A stretch of DNA of 64,000 nucleotides from Clostridia bacterium (lineage in GTDB: Bacteria > Bacillota > Clostridia > Oscillospirales > Acutalibacteraceae): positions 1-64,000 of the forward strand of contig JAFTUG010000008.1 in the NCBI GenBank assembly GCA_017466365.1, given 5' to 3'. The notes under the pieces were generated by a model. The model made no database searches. It had not been told where the DNA came from and saw nothing but the letters and a program-made list of their open reading frames with translations. Numbering within the stretch: position 1 is the first letter of the stretch; every line of letters begins with the position of its first letter. This document shows positions 41,710 to 50,042 of the stretch, one piece after another. Made by a program: the position numbers and the translations under genes.

Positions 41710-42675
41710 ATGAGAATTGACCTGCATGAAACCGCAAAGCTCCTTGAAAATTCAGATAATATTTTGCTTCTTTGCCACAGCCATCCGGACGGCGATACCC
41801 TCGGAAGCGCAACGGCTCTTGCCCGTGCACTCATGCAGAAGGGTAAAAAAGTAAAGGTTGACTGTGCCGACCCGATACCGAAGGATTTTTCGTTTATGTT
41901 TGAGGGTCTTGAATTTGAAGAATTTGAGCCGGAGCTTATCACCGCCATTGACGTTGCGGATATCAAGCTGCTCGGCAAGGAGTACGAGGGAAAATATAAG
42001 GATAAGGTGGAGTTATGCATAGACCACCATGCTTCAAACATGCTCTATGCGGATAAGGTCTGCCTTGAACCCGATTCGGCATCGGCGGCAGAGATGATTT
42101 ACCATCTGCTCGAAATAATGAATGCCGAAATAACCCCTGTGATTGCATCATGTCTTTTTACCGGCGTTTCAACCGATACGGGCTGCTTCCGTTTTTCAAA
42201 CACAACGGTAAGAACATTTGAAATTGCGGCAAAGCTTGCAAAGCTTGGCGCAGATACCTATAATATTATTCAGGTTTTCTTTGAAACAAAAACCAAAACC
42301 TATGCGGCGCTTGAACGCCTTGCACTGGACAGCATGCGTTTTTATTTCTCGGACAGATGTGCGCTTATCTGCGTTACGCAGGATATGTTCAAGCGTGCAG
42401 GCTCTGATGAGAGCGAGGTTGACCGCCTTGCAAACCTTCCCCGTCAGGTTGAAGGCGTGCTTGTAGGTTTAACTATGAGAGAGCTTAGGGACGGCAACTT
42501 CAAGGCTTCGGTCAGAACTCACGGCGATATCGATGCTTCCGCAATTTGCAAAAGACTGGGCGGCGGCGGACATATGGGTGCGGCAGGCTGTACCCTTTAC
42601 GGCTCAAAGCAGACCGCTATTAACAGCCTCCTTAAAGAAGTTCAGGCAGAAATCGACGCATACACCATTGATTAA
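41710..42675 (+). CDS. nrnA: DHH-family oligoribonuclease/pAp phosphatase NrnA
   Basis: The ATG at 41710 follows GAAGGAG; a TTG at 41692 would overlap that site. The 321-aa product has LLCHSHPDGDTLGSA, the DHH motif in CIDHHASN, STDTGCFRFSNT and the DHHA1 loop GGGGHMGAAGC. NrnA degrades nanoRNAs and dephosphorylates pAp. It is the last gene of the rimP operon, in the place where truB often follows. Confidence 0.93.
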   Translation: MRIDLHETAKLLENSDNILLLCHSHPDGDTLGSATALARALMQKGKKVKVDCADPIPKDFSFMFEGLEFEEFEPELITAIDVADIKLLGKEYEGKYKDKVELCIDHHASNMLYADKVCLEPDSASAAEMIYHLLEIMNAEITPVIASCLFTGVSTDTGCFRFSNTTVRTFEIAAKLAKLGADTYNIIQVFFETKTKTYAALERLALDSMRFYFSDRCALICVTQDMFKRAGSDESEVDRLANLPRQVEGVLVGLTMRELRDGNFKASVRTHGDIDASAICKRLGGGGHMGAAGCTLYGSKQTAINSLLKEVQAEIDAYTID

Positions 42676-42698
42676 TTTTATAATGTATATAATAAATG

Positions 42699-42728
42699 AA
42701 CCCCCGATGATTAATATCATCGGGGGTT
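42699..42728. terminator. Bidirectional terminator between nrnA and a secreted-protein gene
   Basis: AACCCCCGATGAT (42699-42711) pairs perfectly with ATCATCGGGGGTT (42716-42728). T runs are short on both sides, but it is the only candidate for the operon end. Confidence 0.7.
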
Positions 42729-42744
42729 ACCTTATGGTTTTTAA

Positions 42745-44757
42745 TTAGAATATCATTTCAAAAATATCCTTGAAGAAGGTTTTGAAATAATCGAAAATGC
42801 CGCCAAAAACGGTTTCCATAACATCAAGGAAGCCTATGGGCTTTTCCTCAACAGCCGCATCATCTTCAAGCATCCAAACCTGGCATGCATAGAAGGGGTT
42901 TGCAGTGCCTATCATAAGACCATCTTCAAATGAAGAGAAGGTTCTCAAGCCGTGGTTGTAGGGGTCGCCGAAGCCGTTGATTGTAATGGTTTCAAAGTTA
43001 ACGCCGTCCTCGGAAACATAAAGGTCAAAGCCTCTTTCGGCATCCTTCATGTAGCCTGCACATTCCATGAAGCCTGAAAGTGTATCAAAGAGAGCTGACA
43101 TAGCAAGCTCAAGCTGAGGCTCAGTTGCTGCAAATGTTGTTACTTCCGAATTCGCTTTTGTCATTGCCATGTTTGCAATCTCTTCAACGCTGTAGTTTTC
43201 AAAGAGATAGTGGAGATTATCTGTTTCTTCGTCCGAAACAGCCATAGCTTGTACTTCGGGCTGATTCTGAAGGTCGATAAATGTTTTAATGTAGCCGATA
43301 AGTGATGCCCATTCGGAGGGGCTCATTGTAAGAAGGTCGCCGTTAGCAAACTGACCGATGGGCTCAAGAAGGCTGCTGGTATCAAATGTACCTACATAAA
43401 GCTTGCCGTTGTGGTCTGCCATACGCCAGATATACTGGTTTTCGTTTCTGCCGAAGCCTGAACCGAGGCCTGAAATACCGCCGTTGGGGAACATTGTTGT
43501 TGCGTCGCCTACGATAAGCTCAATGTTTTCGTTCTTATCCATGCGGTAAAGGCTTACCGACTGCTCAAGGTTAGCATTCATAAAATCAAAGTTTGCCTTG
43601 AAGAGAATGTTTTCGAGAGGAATTTCCTCATCATTGTATTCGCCGATGTAGAGATAACCGTTATAAATCTGAAGAACGCCTGCACCCGCTCTTGTTCTTT
43701 CGGGGTCAATACCGAATGTGTACTTTGCGCCGTCCTCCTTGTCGCCGATAACGGGTGTCCATGTCCACTCGTCAAAGCTTTCGCCCATGTCTCCTCTTAC
43801 GATAGCAAAGGACTGCATGGTGTTTTCATCAGGCTTGTTATCAGGTGTGCCTGTGCAGATTGAAACATAAAGTGCATCGTTAAATTCAACGATTTCCCAA
43901 ATTGAACCGCCGTAAATGCTGTCGGGGAAATGATATGCGGGATAATCAAAAAGGTCATCCTGGTCAGCAATAACAGTGAATGCTTCCTGACCTGCAGAGG
44001 GGTCTGATGCGATAAGAATTTGAGGGCCTTCAAGAGTAACCATGCTTACAACGAGGTAATCATCATAAGCGCAGAGACCTCTGATGCCTGTGCAGATGCC
44101 CTGAAGATAAGCTGCATAATAATCCTTGGGATTGATGCCTTCATAGATGATAGTGCACTTATCCGTTGCGGGGTCAACCTCAACAATCTTGGGAAGACCG
44201 TTAACAGAACCGCAGAAATAAAGCTTATCATTAAAAACGCAGGCGTTGCGAAGTTGAACGGAATTGCCGTCAACCGATTTACCCATAAGAACGGTTACTT
44301 CATTTGTCTTGGTGTTGATTTTTGTGAGAAGACCGCCTGTGGTTGCGCCGTCGGGTTCACCGGTGTAGAAATGACCGTTGAACATAACATTGAGAGTTGC
44401 GTTCATTTCTGTGGGGTCGAAATCATGGCCGAGAACGGAATCCATAAATCCGAGGGTAAGACCGAGTGAGTTGAAGTTGGTGGAAACATAAACATAGTCG
44501 CCGTAGGGAACGGAAGCCCATGCATAGTTCTGACCTCTGTCGCCTTGACCCTTGTCCGAAGCGGAAACAGCACCGTCGCCTATGTAGTCAACAATACCGT
44601 CGGTTTCGCTCAAGCCCTTATCGGGGTGAGAAATCTTGGTGACTTCGTAGTTGCCCGACTTGTATATCACCTTGCCGTTGTAAGCACCTGCCGAGAGACC
44701 GAATACCATCGCAGCAATAAGCATGAGCGACAGAATTCTCAAAATCTTTTTCTTCAT
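42745..44757 (-). CDS. Secreted beta-propeller-like protein with amphipathic C-terminal tail
   Basis: The 670-aa protein has a classical signal peptide (MKKKILRI...FGLSAGA). The body repeats units such as TKTNEVTVLMG, VFNDKLYFCGSV, VEVDPATDKC, EFNDALYVSI, IYNGYLYIGEYN and HNGKLYVGTF, a rhythm of N-D/G-K-L-Y-(V/F)-G strands typical of beta-propellers. No catalytic motif is recognised. The last 28 residues are a Phe-rich amphipathic helix (GGIFDYFKTFFKDIFEMIF) after an acidic linker. No sortase motif is present. It may stay on the surface through this helix. An extracellular binding role is inferred. Confidence 0.75.
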   Translation of the reverse strand: MKKKILRILSLMLIAAMVFGLSAGAYNGKVIYKSGNYEVTKISHPDKGLSETDGIVDYIGDGAVSASDKGQGDRGQNYAWASVPYGDYVYVSTNFNSLGLTLGFMDSVLGHDFDPTEMNATLNVMFNGHFYTGEPDGATTGGLLTKINTKTNEVTVLMGKSVDGNSVQLRNACVFNDKLYFCGSVNGLPKIVEVDPATDKCTIIYEGINPKDYYAAYLQGICTGIRGLCAYDDYLVVSMVTLEGPQILIASDPSAGQEAFTVIADQDDLFDYPAYHFPDSIYGGSIWEIVEFNDALYVSICTGTPDNKPDENTMQSFAIVRGDMGESFDEWTWTPVIGDKEDGAKYTFGIDPERTRAGAGVLQIYNGYLYIGEYNDEEIPLENILFKANFDFMNANLEQSVSLYRMDKNENIELIVGDATTMFPNGGISGLGSGFGRNENQYIWRMADHNGKLYVGTFDTSSLLEPIGQFANGDLLTMSPSEWASLIGYIKTFIDLQNQPEVQAMAVSDEETDNLHYLFENYSVEEIANMAMTKANSEVTTFAATEPQLELAMSALFDTLSGFMECAGYMKDAERGFDLYVSEDGVNFETITINGFGDPYNHGLRTFSSFEDGLMIGTANPFYACQVWMLEDDAAVEEKPIGFLDVMETVFGGIFDYFKTFFKDIFEMIF

Positions 44758-44848
44758 GTGTGTTCTCCTTTGAAATGTGTTTATAATCGAATACTGAACC
44801 GCATTCCTCGGAATTATATAAAAACATTATTGTATTGAGGTTGGAGAA

Positions 44849-44867
44849 TTGTTAACACATTGTTAAC
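44849..44867. promoter_or_regulatory. Tandem TTGTTAAC boxes, candidate operator
   Basis: TTGTTAAC occurs at 44849-44856 and 44860-44867, 11 bp apart, which is one helical turn. It lies between the divergent secreted-protein and DUF554 genes. A TTGTTAACAA box also precedes glyA. Confidence 0.3.
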
Positions 44868-44951
44868 AAAACAACTTGTGTTTGACTAAATTCAGACAAA
44901 ATAAGTAAAATGTTGTATATTTTGTGATATTTAGAAATTATAAGCAAATTA

Positions 44952-44980
44952 TTGACTTTTACTTGCTAACGTGCTAAACT
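44952..44980 (+). promoter_or_regulatory. Promoter of DUF554 gene
   Basis: TTGACT, 17 bp and TAAACT, 26 bp before the start. Confidence 0.65.
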
Positions 44981-45005
44981 GTTATATTAAAACGGAGGCG
45001 AAACT

Positions 45006-45728
45006 ATGACAGGTACTCTTGTAAACTGCGTTGCGGTTATAATCGGCGGACTTATAGGTCTGCTTTTGAAAAAAGGCATAAAAGAGAGCTATGCACAGGG
45101 AATAAATAAATCGCTCGGTATCGCTGTTCTTATAATAGGACTTAACGGCGTTATTTCAAATATGTTTACCGTTGAGAACGGTGCGCTCAAAAGCAGCGGT
45201 GAGCTGCTTCTGATTGTTTTTCTTGTTGTAGGAACACTCATCGGTGAGCTTTTAAAGCTTGATGACCGTTTTAATTCCTTCTGCAAAAAAATTGATTCAA
45301 AATTCAAAGATGGCGGCTTTGCTTCCGGTTTTATTAACGGCACCATTCTTTTCTGTGTGGGTGCGATGTCAATTATCGGTTCTCTAAATGACGGCTTGAC
45401 GGGTGACAGCTCCGTGCTTTTTGTCAAAAGTGCTCTTGACTTTGTGAATGCCGTTATTTTTGGAGCAACCCTCGGCTTTGGTGTTATTTTTGTTTGCATA
45501 CCCATGCTTATTTATCAGGGCGGCATCAGTCTGCTTGCAGGTTCGTTAAGCGGTATACTTCAGGGTGAGCTTTTAACGCAGATTTGCATGGTAGGTTATG
45601 CAATAATCGTTGCCATCGGCTTCAATTTCTTCCTCGAAAAGAAGTTCAAAACTCTCAATATGGTTCCCGCATTAATTCTTCCTGTTGCTTACCACTATAT
45701 TCTATTGCTGGTTGAATATCTCAAATGA
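45006..45728 (+). CDS. DUF554 family membrane protein
   Basis: The 240-aa protein has about seven membrane segments and the DUF554 signature start GTLVNCVAVIIGGLIGLLLKKGI, then LGIAVLIIGLNGVI and CVGAMSIIGSLNDGL. The family (YdfK-like) is widespread in Firmicutes, is sometimes called a putative small-solute transporter, and has no proven role. It has a consensus CGGAGGCG ribosome site and appears monocistronic. Confidence 0.88.
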   Translation: MTGTLVNCVAVIIGGLIGLLLKKGIKESYAQGINKSLGIAVLIIGLNGVISNMFTVENGALKSSGELLLIVFLVVGTLIGELLKLDDRFNSFCKKIDSKFKDGGFASGFINGTILFCVGAMSIIGSLNDGLTGDSSVLFVKSALDFVNAVIFGATLGFGVIFVCIPMLIYQGGISLLAGSLSGILQGELLTQICMVGYAIIVAIGFNFFLEKKFKTLNMVPALILPVAYHYILLLVEYLK

Positions 45729-45788
45729 TACAATTTCTGTGATTTGTCCGAAAAACGCAAAAATTCTCTGTAAGCCGCAAAAAAAGTA

Positions 45789-45817
45789 TTGCTTTTTTCG
45801 GAAAAGTGTGTTAAAAT
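45789..45817 (+). promoter_or_regulatory. Promoter of small XRE regulator
   Basis: TTGCTT, 17 bp and TAAAAT with upstream TGTG; about 100 nt of leader follow. Confidence 0.65.
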
Positions 45818-45866
45818 CACGAATATAGACGTGGATTGTGTAAATTTTCGCAACAGCACGCCTCGA

Positions 45867-45885
45867 ATTATACAAAATGTATAAT
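45867..45885. promoter_or_regulatory. 19-bp perfect dyad, candidate XRE operator
   Basis: ATTATACA-AAA-TGTATAAT has perfect 8-bp arms. It lies 39 bp before the XRE start and downstream of its promoter, a position suited to repression. Confidence 0.5.
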
Positions 45886-45924
45886 ATCAAATGCGAATTA
45901 TTAAACTATCCGGAGGATAAAAAC

Positions 45925-46173
45925 ATGAGAATAAGAAAGCAGTCACTTGGTGACAGAAATATTGTTGGAGCAAAAATTGAAGCAAGACGCAAGGCAATCA
46001 ACATGAAGCAGAAGGATCTTCTTACCCAGCTTCAGATTAAGGGTATTGACCTTAACGCATCGGGTCTTTCAAAGCTTGAAGGTCAGCTTCGATATGTTAC
46101 CGATTTTGAGCTTAAGGCACTTTCCGAAGTTCTCGGAATGACCGTTAATGAGCTTCTCGGAATAGACGAATAA
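45925..46173 (+). CDS. Small XRE-family transcriptional regulator
   Basis: The ATG at 45925 follows CGGAGGATAAAAAC; an ORF extension to 45877 lacks such a site. The 82-aa protein is nearly all helix-turn-helix: RNIVGAKIEARRKAINMKQKDLLTQLQIKGIDLNASGLSKLEG, then LKALSEVLGMTVNELLG. It is a stand-alone DNA-binding domain as in phage-type repressors, but no phage gene is near. Similar lone XRE proteins are conserved in Clostridia. Confidence 0.85.
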   Translation: MRIRKQSLGDRNIVGAKIEARRKAINMKQKDLLTQLQIKGIDLNASGLSKLEGQLRYVTDFELKALSEVLGMTVNELLGIDE

Positions 46174-46214
46174 TTTTAACCACTACTTACCCTCTTATAT
46201 ACAACTCCTCAAAA

Positions 46215-46250
46215 GAAGCCGTATCCTGAAAAGGATGCGGCTTCGACCCT
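46215..46250 (+). terminator. Terminator after XRE gene
   Basis: GAAGCCGTATCC (46215-46226) pairs with GGATGCGGCTTC (46233-46244) with one T-G pair; CGACCCTTTT follows. Confidence 0.65.
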
Positions 46251-46268
46251 TTTCTGCTTTAAAAACCG

Positions 46269-46297
46269 TTGACAAAAGGCGGAATATAATGTAAAAT
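46269..46297 (+). promoter_or_regulatory. Promoter of the P-loop kinase-like gene
   Basis: Consensus TTGACA, 17 bp and TAAAAT, 30 bp before the start codon. Confidence 0.85.
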
Positions 46298-46327
46298 TTT
46301 ATTATTAAATAATTGGAGGTAATTACA

Positions 46328-46891
46328 ATGGTTTTAGCTGCTGTCGGCAAAAACGGCACAGGCAAGGATTTCTTCCTTGAATATGTTGCAAAAACTTATG
46401 ACTTCCCCATGATTTCAATTGGTGACGTTGTAAGAGAACTCGCTGCAAAGGACGGTCTTGAACTTACCCGTGATAATCTTCACGCAACATCAAAGAAGTA
46501 TATGGCTGCTAACGGTCAGACCTTCTTCCCTGAAATGATTGTTAAGAAGATTAAGGAATCAGATGCTCCAAACTTCCTTGTTTCGGGCATTCGTCCTCCT
46601 TCAGATATCGAAGTTTTCAAGAAGGCATTCGGTGACAAGTTTGTTCTTGTTGACGTTGTTATCAGCGATGACGAGGTTCGTTATCAGAGAATGCTTGCAA
46701 GAGGCTCGGAAAGAGATGGCAAGAGCATTGAAAAGCTACGTGAAAATGATATTCACGAAGAAGAAATCTTCCACACCAGCGAAAGCGAAAAGATGGCTGA
46801 CTACATTATGAAGAATGACGGCACCGTTGACGATTTCTACGCAGGCGTTAAGGATTTCTACGACAACTACCTTAAAGCAAAGCTTGACTAA
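46328..46891 (+). CDS. P-loop nucleotide kinase-like protein (UPF0200/dephospho-CoA kinase-like)
   Basis: The ATG at 46328 lies 6 nt after TTGGAGG; the TTG at 46313 is part of that site. The 187-aa protein has a Walker A loop GKNGTGKD at 7-14, SIGDVVRELAAKDGL resembling the archaeal UPF0200 family, a LID-like region with Arg-rich RYQRMLARGSERDGKS, and DYIMKNDGTVDDFYAGV near the end. UPF0200 and dephospho-CoA kinases share this plan. The true substrate is unknown. It has one of the best promoters in the window. Confidence 0.75.
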   Translation: MVLAAVGKNGTGKDFFLEYVAKTYDFPMISIGDVVRELAAKDGLELTRDNLHATSKKYMAANGQTFFPEMIVKKIKESDAPNFLVSGIRPPSDIEVFKKAFGDKFVLVDVVISDDEVRYQRMLARGSERDGKSIEKLRENDIHEEEIFHTSESEKMADYIMKNDGTVDDFYAGVKDFYDNYLKAKLD

Positions 46892-46897
46892 AAAATT

Positions 46898-46930
46898 CAG
46901 CTTGTACGTTTCGGCGTACAAGCTGTTTTT
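46898..46930 (+). terminator. Terminator after P-loop kinase gene
   Basis: CAGCTTGTACG (46898-46908) pairs perfectly with CGTACAAGCTG (46915-46925) and TTTTTG follows. Confidence 0.9.
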
Positions 46931-46931
46931 G

Positions 46932-47855
46932 TTATCCTATTATTTTCCTTCGGCATTCTTCTGCACGTTTTCGCGGTTCATCCGCTTCAATCTCATAGCC
47001 TCTCTTTTCGTACCATTCAAGGGTATCGCACCAGGTTTTGTATGCGTTTTCATAGTCTCCGAGTTCTTCGTAGCAGCTTGCTTTTGAGTGAAGAGCAGCG
47101 GTGAAGCTCAAATCAAGTTCAATCGCTTTGTTCCAGCAGGAAAAAGCATCGTCATATCTCTTGAGCCTTCTGTAAATATCTCCTCCAAAAGCAAAGAGAA
47201 GAGGAGTGTCGGGAAATTTTTCTTTTGCGTTCTCAAAGCATTCAAGTGCCTTTTCGTTTTGCCCCGCAATAAAATATGCAAACAAAAGGTTTATGCTGCT
47301 GAACACATCATCGGGGTTATGGTTATATATTTCAATCTGTTCTGAAATGCTTTTATCGCTTTCGCCTATTCCCGCATAAAGGCACATGCGCTGGCGTTCA
47401 ATCCAATGATAGGTGTCGGGGTCGGTTTCAATGCCCATATCAAGACCTTTTTTGAACAGTTCAAGGGCTTTTTCTTTGCAGTATTGCATGTGATACTGAT
47501 AGAGAATGGCATAAATGCAAACATCATTCATGGTATGGTTTCCGCTTTTTAAAAGCTCTGCAAATTCTCTGTCGGCTTCAATAAAATCATTCTGATTATG
47601 GGTGGATTCATAAACGGACATAAGCTTTTGTGCATAGTTTTCATAAGCAATTGATTTTTCTCTATAAAGCTCGTCAACGGTTACACAATAGAGTTTTGCA
47701 ATTTCGGGCAGAAGCATAACATCAGGCATTGCATTGCCGCATTCCCAACGAGAAATTGATTTTGAAGAAACGCAGAGCTTTTCCGCAGCCTGCTCCTGTG
47801 TAAGTTTTTTTGAAAGTCTCAATCTTTTCAAGTTGTTTCCGAAATTGAATGTCAT
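46932..47855 (-). CDS. XRE regulator with TPR sensor domain
   Basis: The GTG at 47864 is part of the GAGGTGAT ribosome site, so the ATG at 47855 is the start (307 aa). Residues 1-65 are an XRE helix-turn-helix (LKRLRLSKKLTQEQAAEKLCVSSKSISRWECG). The rest is helical TPR-like repeats, for example NLLFAYFIAGQNEKALECFENAKEKFPDTP and IYRRLKRYDDAFSCWNKAIELDLSF. This resembles clostridial TPR-XRE regulators, which in some cases (Rap/PlcR-like) sense peptides; no partner peptide gene is seen. Confidence 0.85.
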   Translation of the reverse strand: MTFNFGNNLKRLRLSKKLTQEQAAEKLCVSSKSISRWECGNAMPDVMLLPEIAKLYCVTVDELYREKSIAYENYAQKLMSVYESTHNQNDFIEADREFAELLKSGNHTMNDVCIYAILYQYHMQYCKEKALELFKKGLDMGIETDPDTYHWIERQRMCLYAGIGESDKSISEQIEIYNHNPDDVFSSINLLFAYFIAGQNEKALECFENAKEKFPDTPLLFAFGGDIYRRLKRYDDAFSCWNKAIELDLSFTAALHSKASCYEELGDYENAYKTWCDTLEWYEKRGYEIEADEPRKRAEECRRKIIG

Positions 47856-48007
47856 TTTTATCACCTCGTTATTATTTCATCAGCTGACATCTGCATTATA
47901 TCTCACTTTCATAGAGAATTCCACCGCACCGACAGAGATACGGCTCTCGGAAAACGGGAGAATTAAATATGCTTTTACAGTTATATACCCCTAAGCATAT
48001 TTTAAAT

Positions 48008-48038
48008 AAAAAGAACAGCCGTCGGATTCCGACGGCTG
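48008..48038 (-). terminator. Terminator of the secreted hydrolase gene
   Basis: CAGCCGTCGG-ATT-CCGACGGCTG has perfect 10-bp arms (48016-48025 and 48029-48038). The minus strand continues TTCTTTTTATTT. Confidence 0.9.
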
Positions 48039-48049
48039 ATTTGTTTTAA

Positions 48050-49828
48050 TCAGATTATCTCATAAAGACGGTTAACCTTTTGGTTTGCCGTTTTCATAAT
48101 AACATTGACTATTTCTTCAAATTTTGAAGGAGCATCGTTTTCCATTACTCCCGCATCGATAAGTGCATTTTTGAGTGCCTTTTCTGCGGCAAGCCATTTT
48201 TCGGAATCAACGATTGTTTCATCAAGCTGTGAATAAATCTCTGCGATTGCAGCCTCAACGGCAGCTTTTTTGTCTGCGGAGATTGAAGATTTATCAGCTT
48301 CTTCCCATGCTGCAATATAAAGCTTGGCGTTCTTTATATTTCTGCCTTCGTTAAACTGGGGATATTCTGCGGAATTTGAATAAACATCATGCATGTTGTT
48401 ATCGGTCATTGCACGGATTGCAAGCTTAAGAACAACATCGTTATTAGGAAGCTGTTCGTGTGCCTGACCCTTGAAGAACCATGTTGTGCAGGGGAGAAGT
48501 CCCGTTGTTGCATCAACTACGCCGTCGGGTGAAAGGTGGTTATGCTCGGGGTTGCTGCAATATGTGCCTTTAGCCTTATAGCCTTCACCGAGAGTTGTGC
48601 CTAAATCTGCAAATGTTGTTCCCATTGCAGGAGAAGCAGCGTGAATAATCTTGTCTGCATTTGTTTTTTTGTAATCCTTGCAAAGAGCAACAAGGGGGAC
48701 GTCATAGCAGCAAACATTCATAACCTCTGCACCCTTTGACTGAAGTGTTCTGAGGTTCTTTTCAAAGTTTGCTCTTGCCTTCATAAAATGCTCAACCTTT
48801 TCAAGAATAACCGAATATTCAGGGTCGGAGAGCCATTTTGCTTTTGCTTCGGGATAGTAAGCGGTGGGGCAGAGTGCCCACATGATGGTTGTTCTGCGAA
48901 CGCCTACATCCGCAACGCCTTCGGCAAGTCCGCCGAGTGCTGATTTGAGAACAGCGTCGGGAAGTATGCGGAGTACCATATTGAGAAGATATGTAACCGG
49001 TGTATCGCCCATAAGGCTTACAAGAAGCTCTTCGTAAAGAACGTTATCGTCATAGAAAACGCTCAAATTATTTGTGAGAAGGTCACCAATAATATTTGAG
49101 CCGTCGATTGCGGGTGCAATGAAAACAACCTTATCGATGATATCGAGGTCCTCGGGATAAGTGTCGAAGTGATTGACTGCAATTGTTCCGCCGAGGCTGA
49201 TATAGCAAATTTTAACCTTTTCGGCGCCTGTCTGGGGTAAAACAACGTTGTGGATATAGTTATGCAGTTTATCTGTTTCGCCTATAACATCGCCGAATGA
49301 GTCGTAGCCGAAATAATAAAGATTATCTTCTCCTATGATTTCGCCAAGCTCCTGAACGGGAAGAAAGCCGTAATAAGCCTCCTTAACCTTGGGGTCAAGC
49401 TCGCTCATGGGGCATTCGTAGCAGGGGACCTCAACCTCTGTAAGATAATTGCCTTTATTATCTTTATGGAGAACATAAAGAGCATTATATGCACCCTGTC
49501 TCATGGCATCGGTAAGACCCATGTCTCTTCTTGTTATGATTGATAAAAGCAGCTCGGGAAGAGCTTCCTTAACGAGAGCCATAATGTCGATTTCCAGAGG
49601 CCAGCCGGTAACATAGCCGTTATCGTCGGGAATTCTTTCACCGTTTTCGTCGAGCATATATGTGTCATTCTGACTCATGCCGTGAACAAGAATAACGGGA
49701 GTTTCGGTATCGTAGTCTGCAATATGTTCCGAAGCTTTAACGGGGGAATCGGCGTATGCCGCAACGGAAAATACCGAAAGTACCATTACGAGAACAAGCA
49801 TTGCACTGATTAATCTTTTAATTTTCAT
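48050..49828 (-). CDS. Secreted alpha/beta-hydrolase-like protein
   Basis: The 592-aa protein has a signal peptide (MKIKRLISAML...VAAYADS). It opens with a lipase-like strand, TPVILVHGMSQND, and later has CYISLGGTIAVNHF where lipases carry GxSxG; the first Gly is replaced by Tyr, so catalysis is uncertain. VVFIAPAIDGSN follows. A late region (about 420-450) is Cys/His-containing (YCSNPEHNHLSPDG). The C-terminal 90 residues are helical, resembling cell-wall-associated FIVAR-like bundles (AAVEAAIAEIYSQLDE). It probably acts outside the cell on lipids or esters, but could be a non-catalytic member. Confidence 0.7.
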   Translation of the reverse strand: MKIKRLISAMLVLVMVLSVFSVAAYADSPVKASEHIADYDTETPVILVHGMSQNDTYMLDENGERIPDDNGYVTGWPLEIDIMALVKEALPELLLSIITRRDMGLTDAMRQGAYNALYVLHKDNKGNYLTEVEVPCYECPMSELDPKVKEAYYGFLPVQELGEIIGEDNLYYFGYDSFGDVIGETDKLHNYIHNVVLPQTGAEKVKICYISLGGTIAVNHFDTYPEDLDIIDKVVFIAPAIDGSNIIGDLLTNNLSVFYDDNVLYEELLVSLMGDTPVTYLLNMVLRILPDAVLKSALGGLAEGVADVGVRRTTIMWALCPTAYYPEAKAKWLSDPEYSVILEKVEHFMKARANFEKNLRTLQSKGAEVMNVCCYDVPLVALCKDYKKTNADKIIHAASPAMGTTFADLGTTLGEGYKAKGTYCSNPEHNHLSPDGVVDATTGLLPCTTWFFKGQAHEQLPNNDVVLKLAIRAMTDNNMHDVYSNSAEYPQFNEGRNIKNAKLYIAAWEEADKSSISADKKAAVEAAIAEIYSQLDETIVDSEKWLAAEKALKNALIDAGVMENDAPSKFEEIVNVIMKTANQKVNRLYEII

Positions 49829-49950
49829 TTTAGCACCTCTTGCAAATATTAGTGTTTTGCACTTAACAAAATTTTAACATAAATCCCATGTTAATTACAA
49901 TTAGATTATCATACAAGGATTTGGTGTTCTTTTTGTATAAAAATACCAAC

Positions 49951-49970
49951 AATGTTACATGTGTAACATT
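49951..49970. promoter_or_regulatory. 20-bp palindrome in divergent promoter region, candidate operator
   Basis: AATGTTACA-TG-TGTAACATT has perfect 9-bp arms. It ends 16 bp before the -35 box of the PHP/beta-helix operon and about 120 bp from the divergent secreted hydrolase. Confidence 0.6.
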
Positions 49971-49986
49971 TTGTGGTAAAGATTAT

Positions 49987-50015
49987 TTGACATAAATACT
50001 GCTGTATGATATATT
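49987..50015 (+). promoter_or_regulatory. Promoter of PHP phosphatase/beta-helix operon
   Basis: TTGACA, 17 bp and TATATT with an upstream TG. It lies 28 bp before the start. Confidence 0.8.
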
Positions 50016-50042
50016 ATTTAAAGTTAAAAAAGGGGTGTTATA

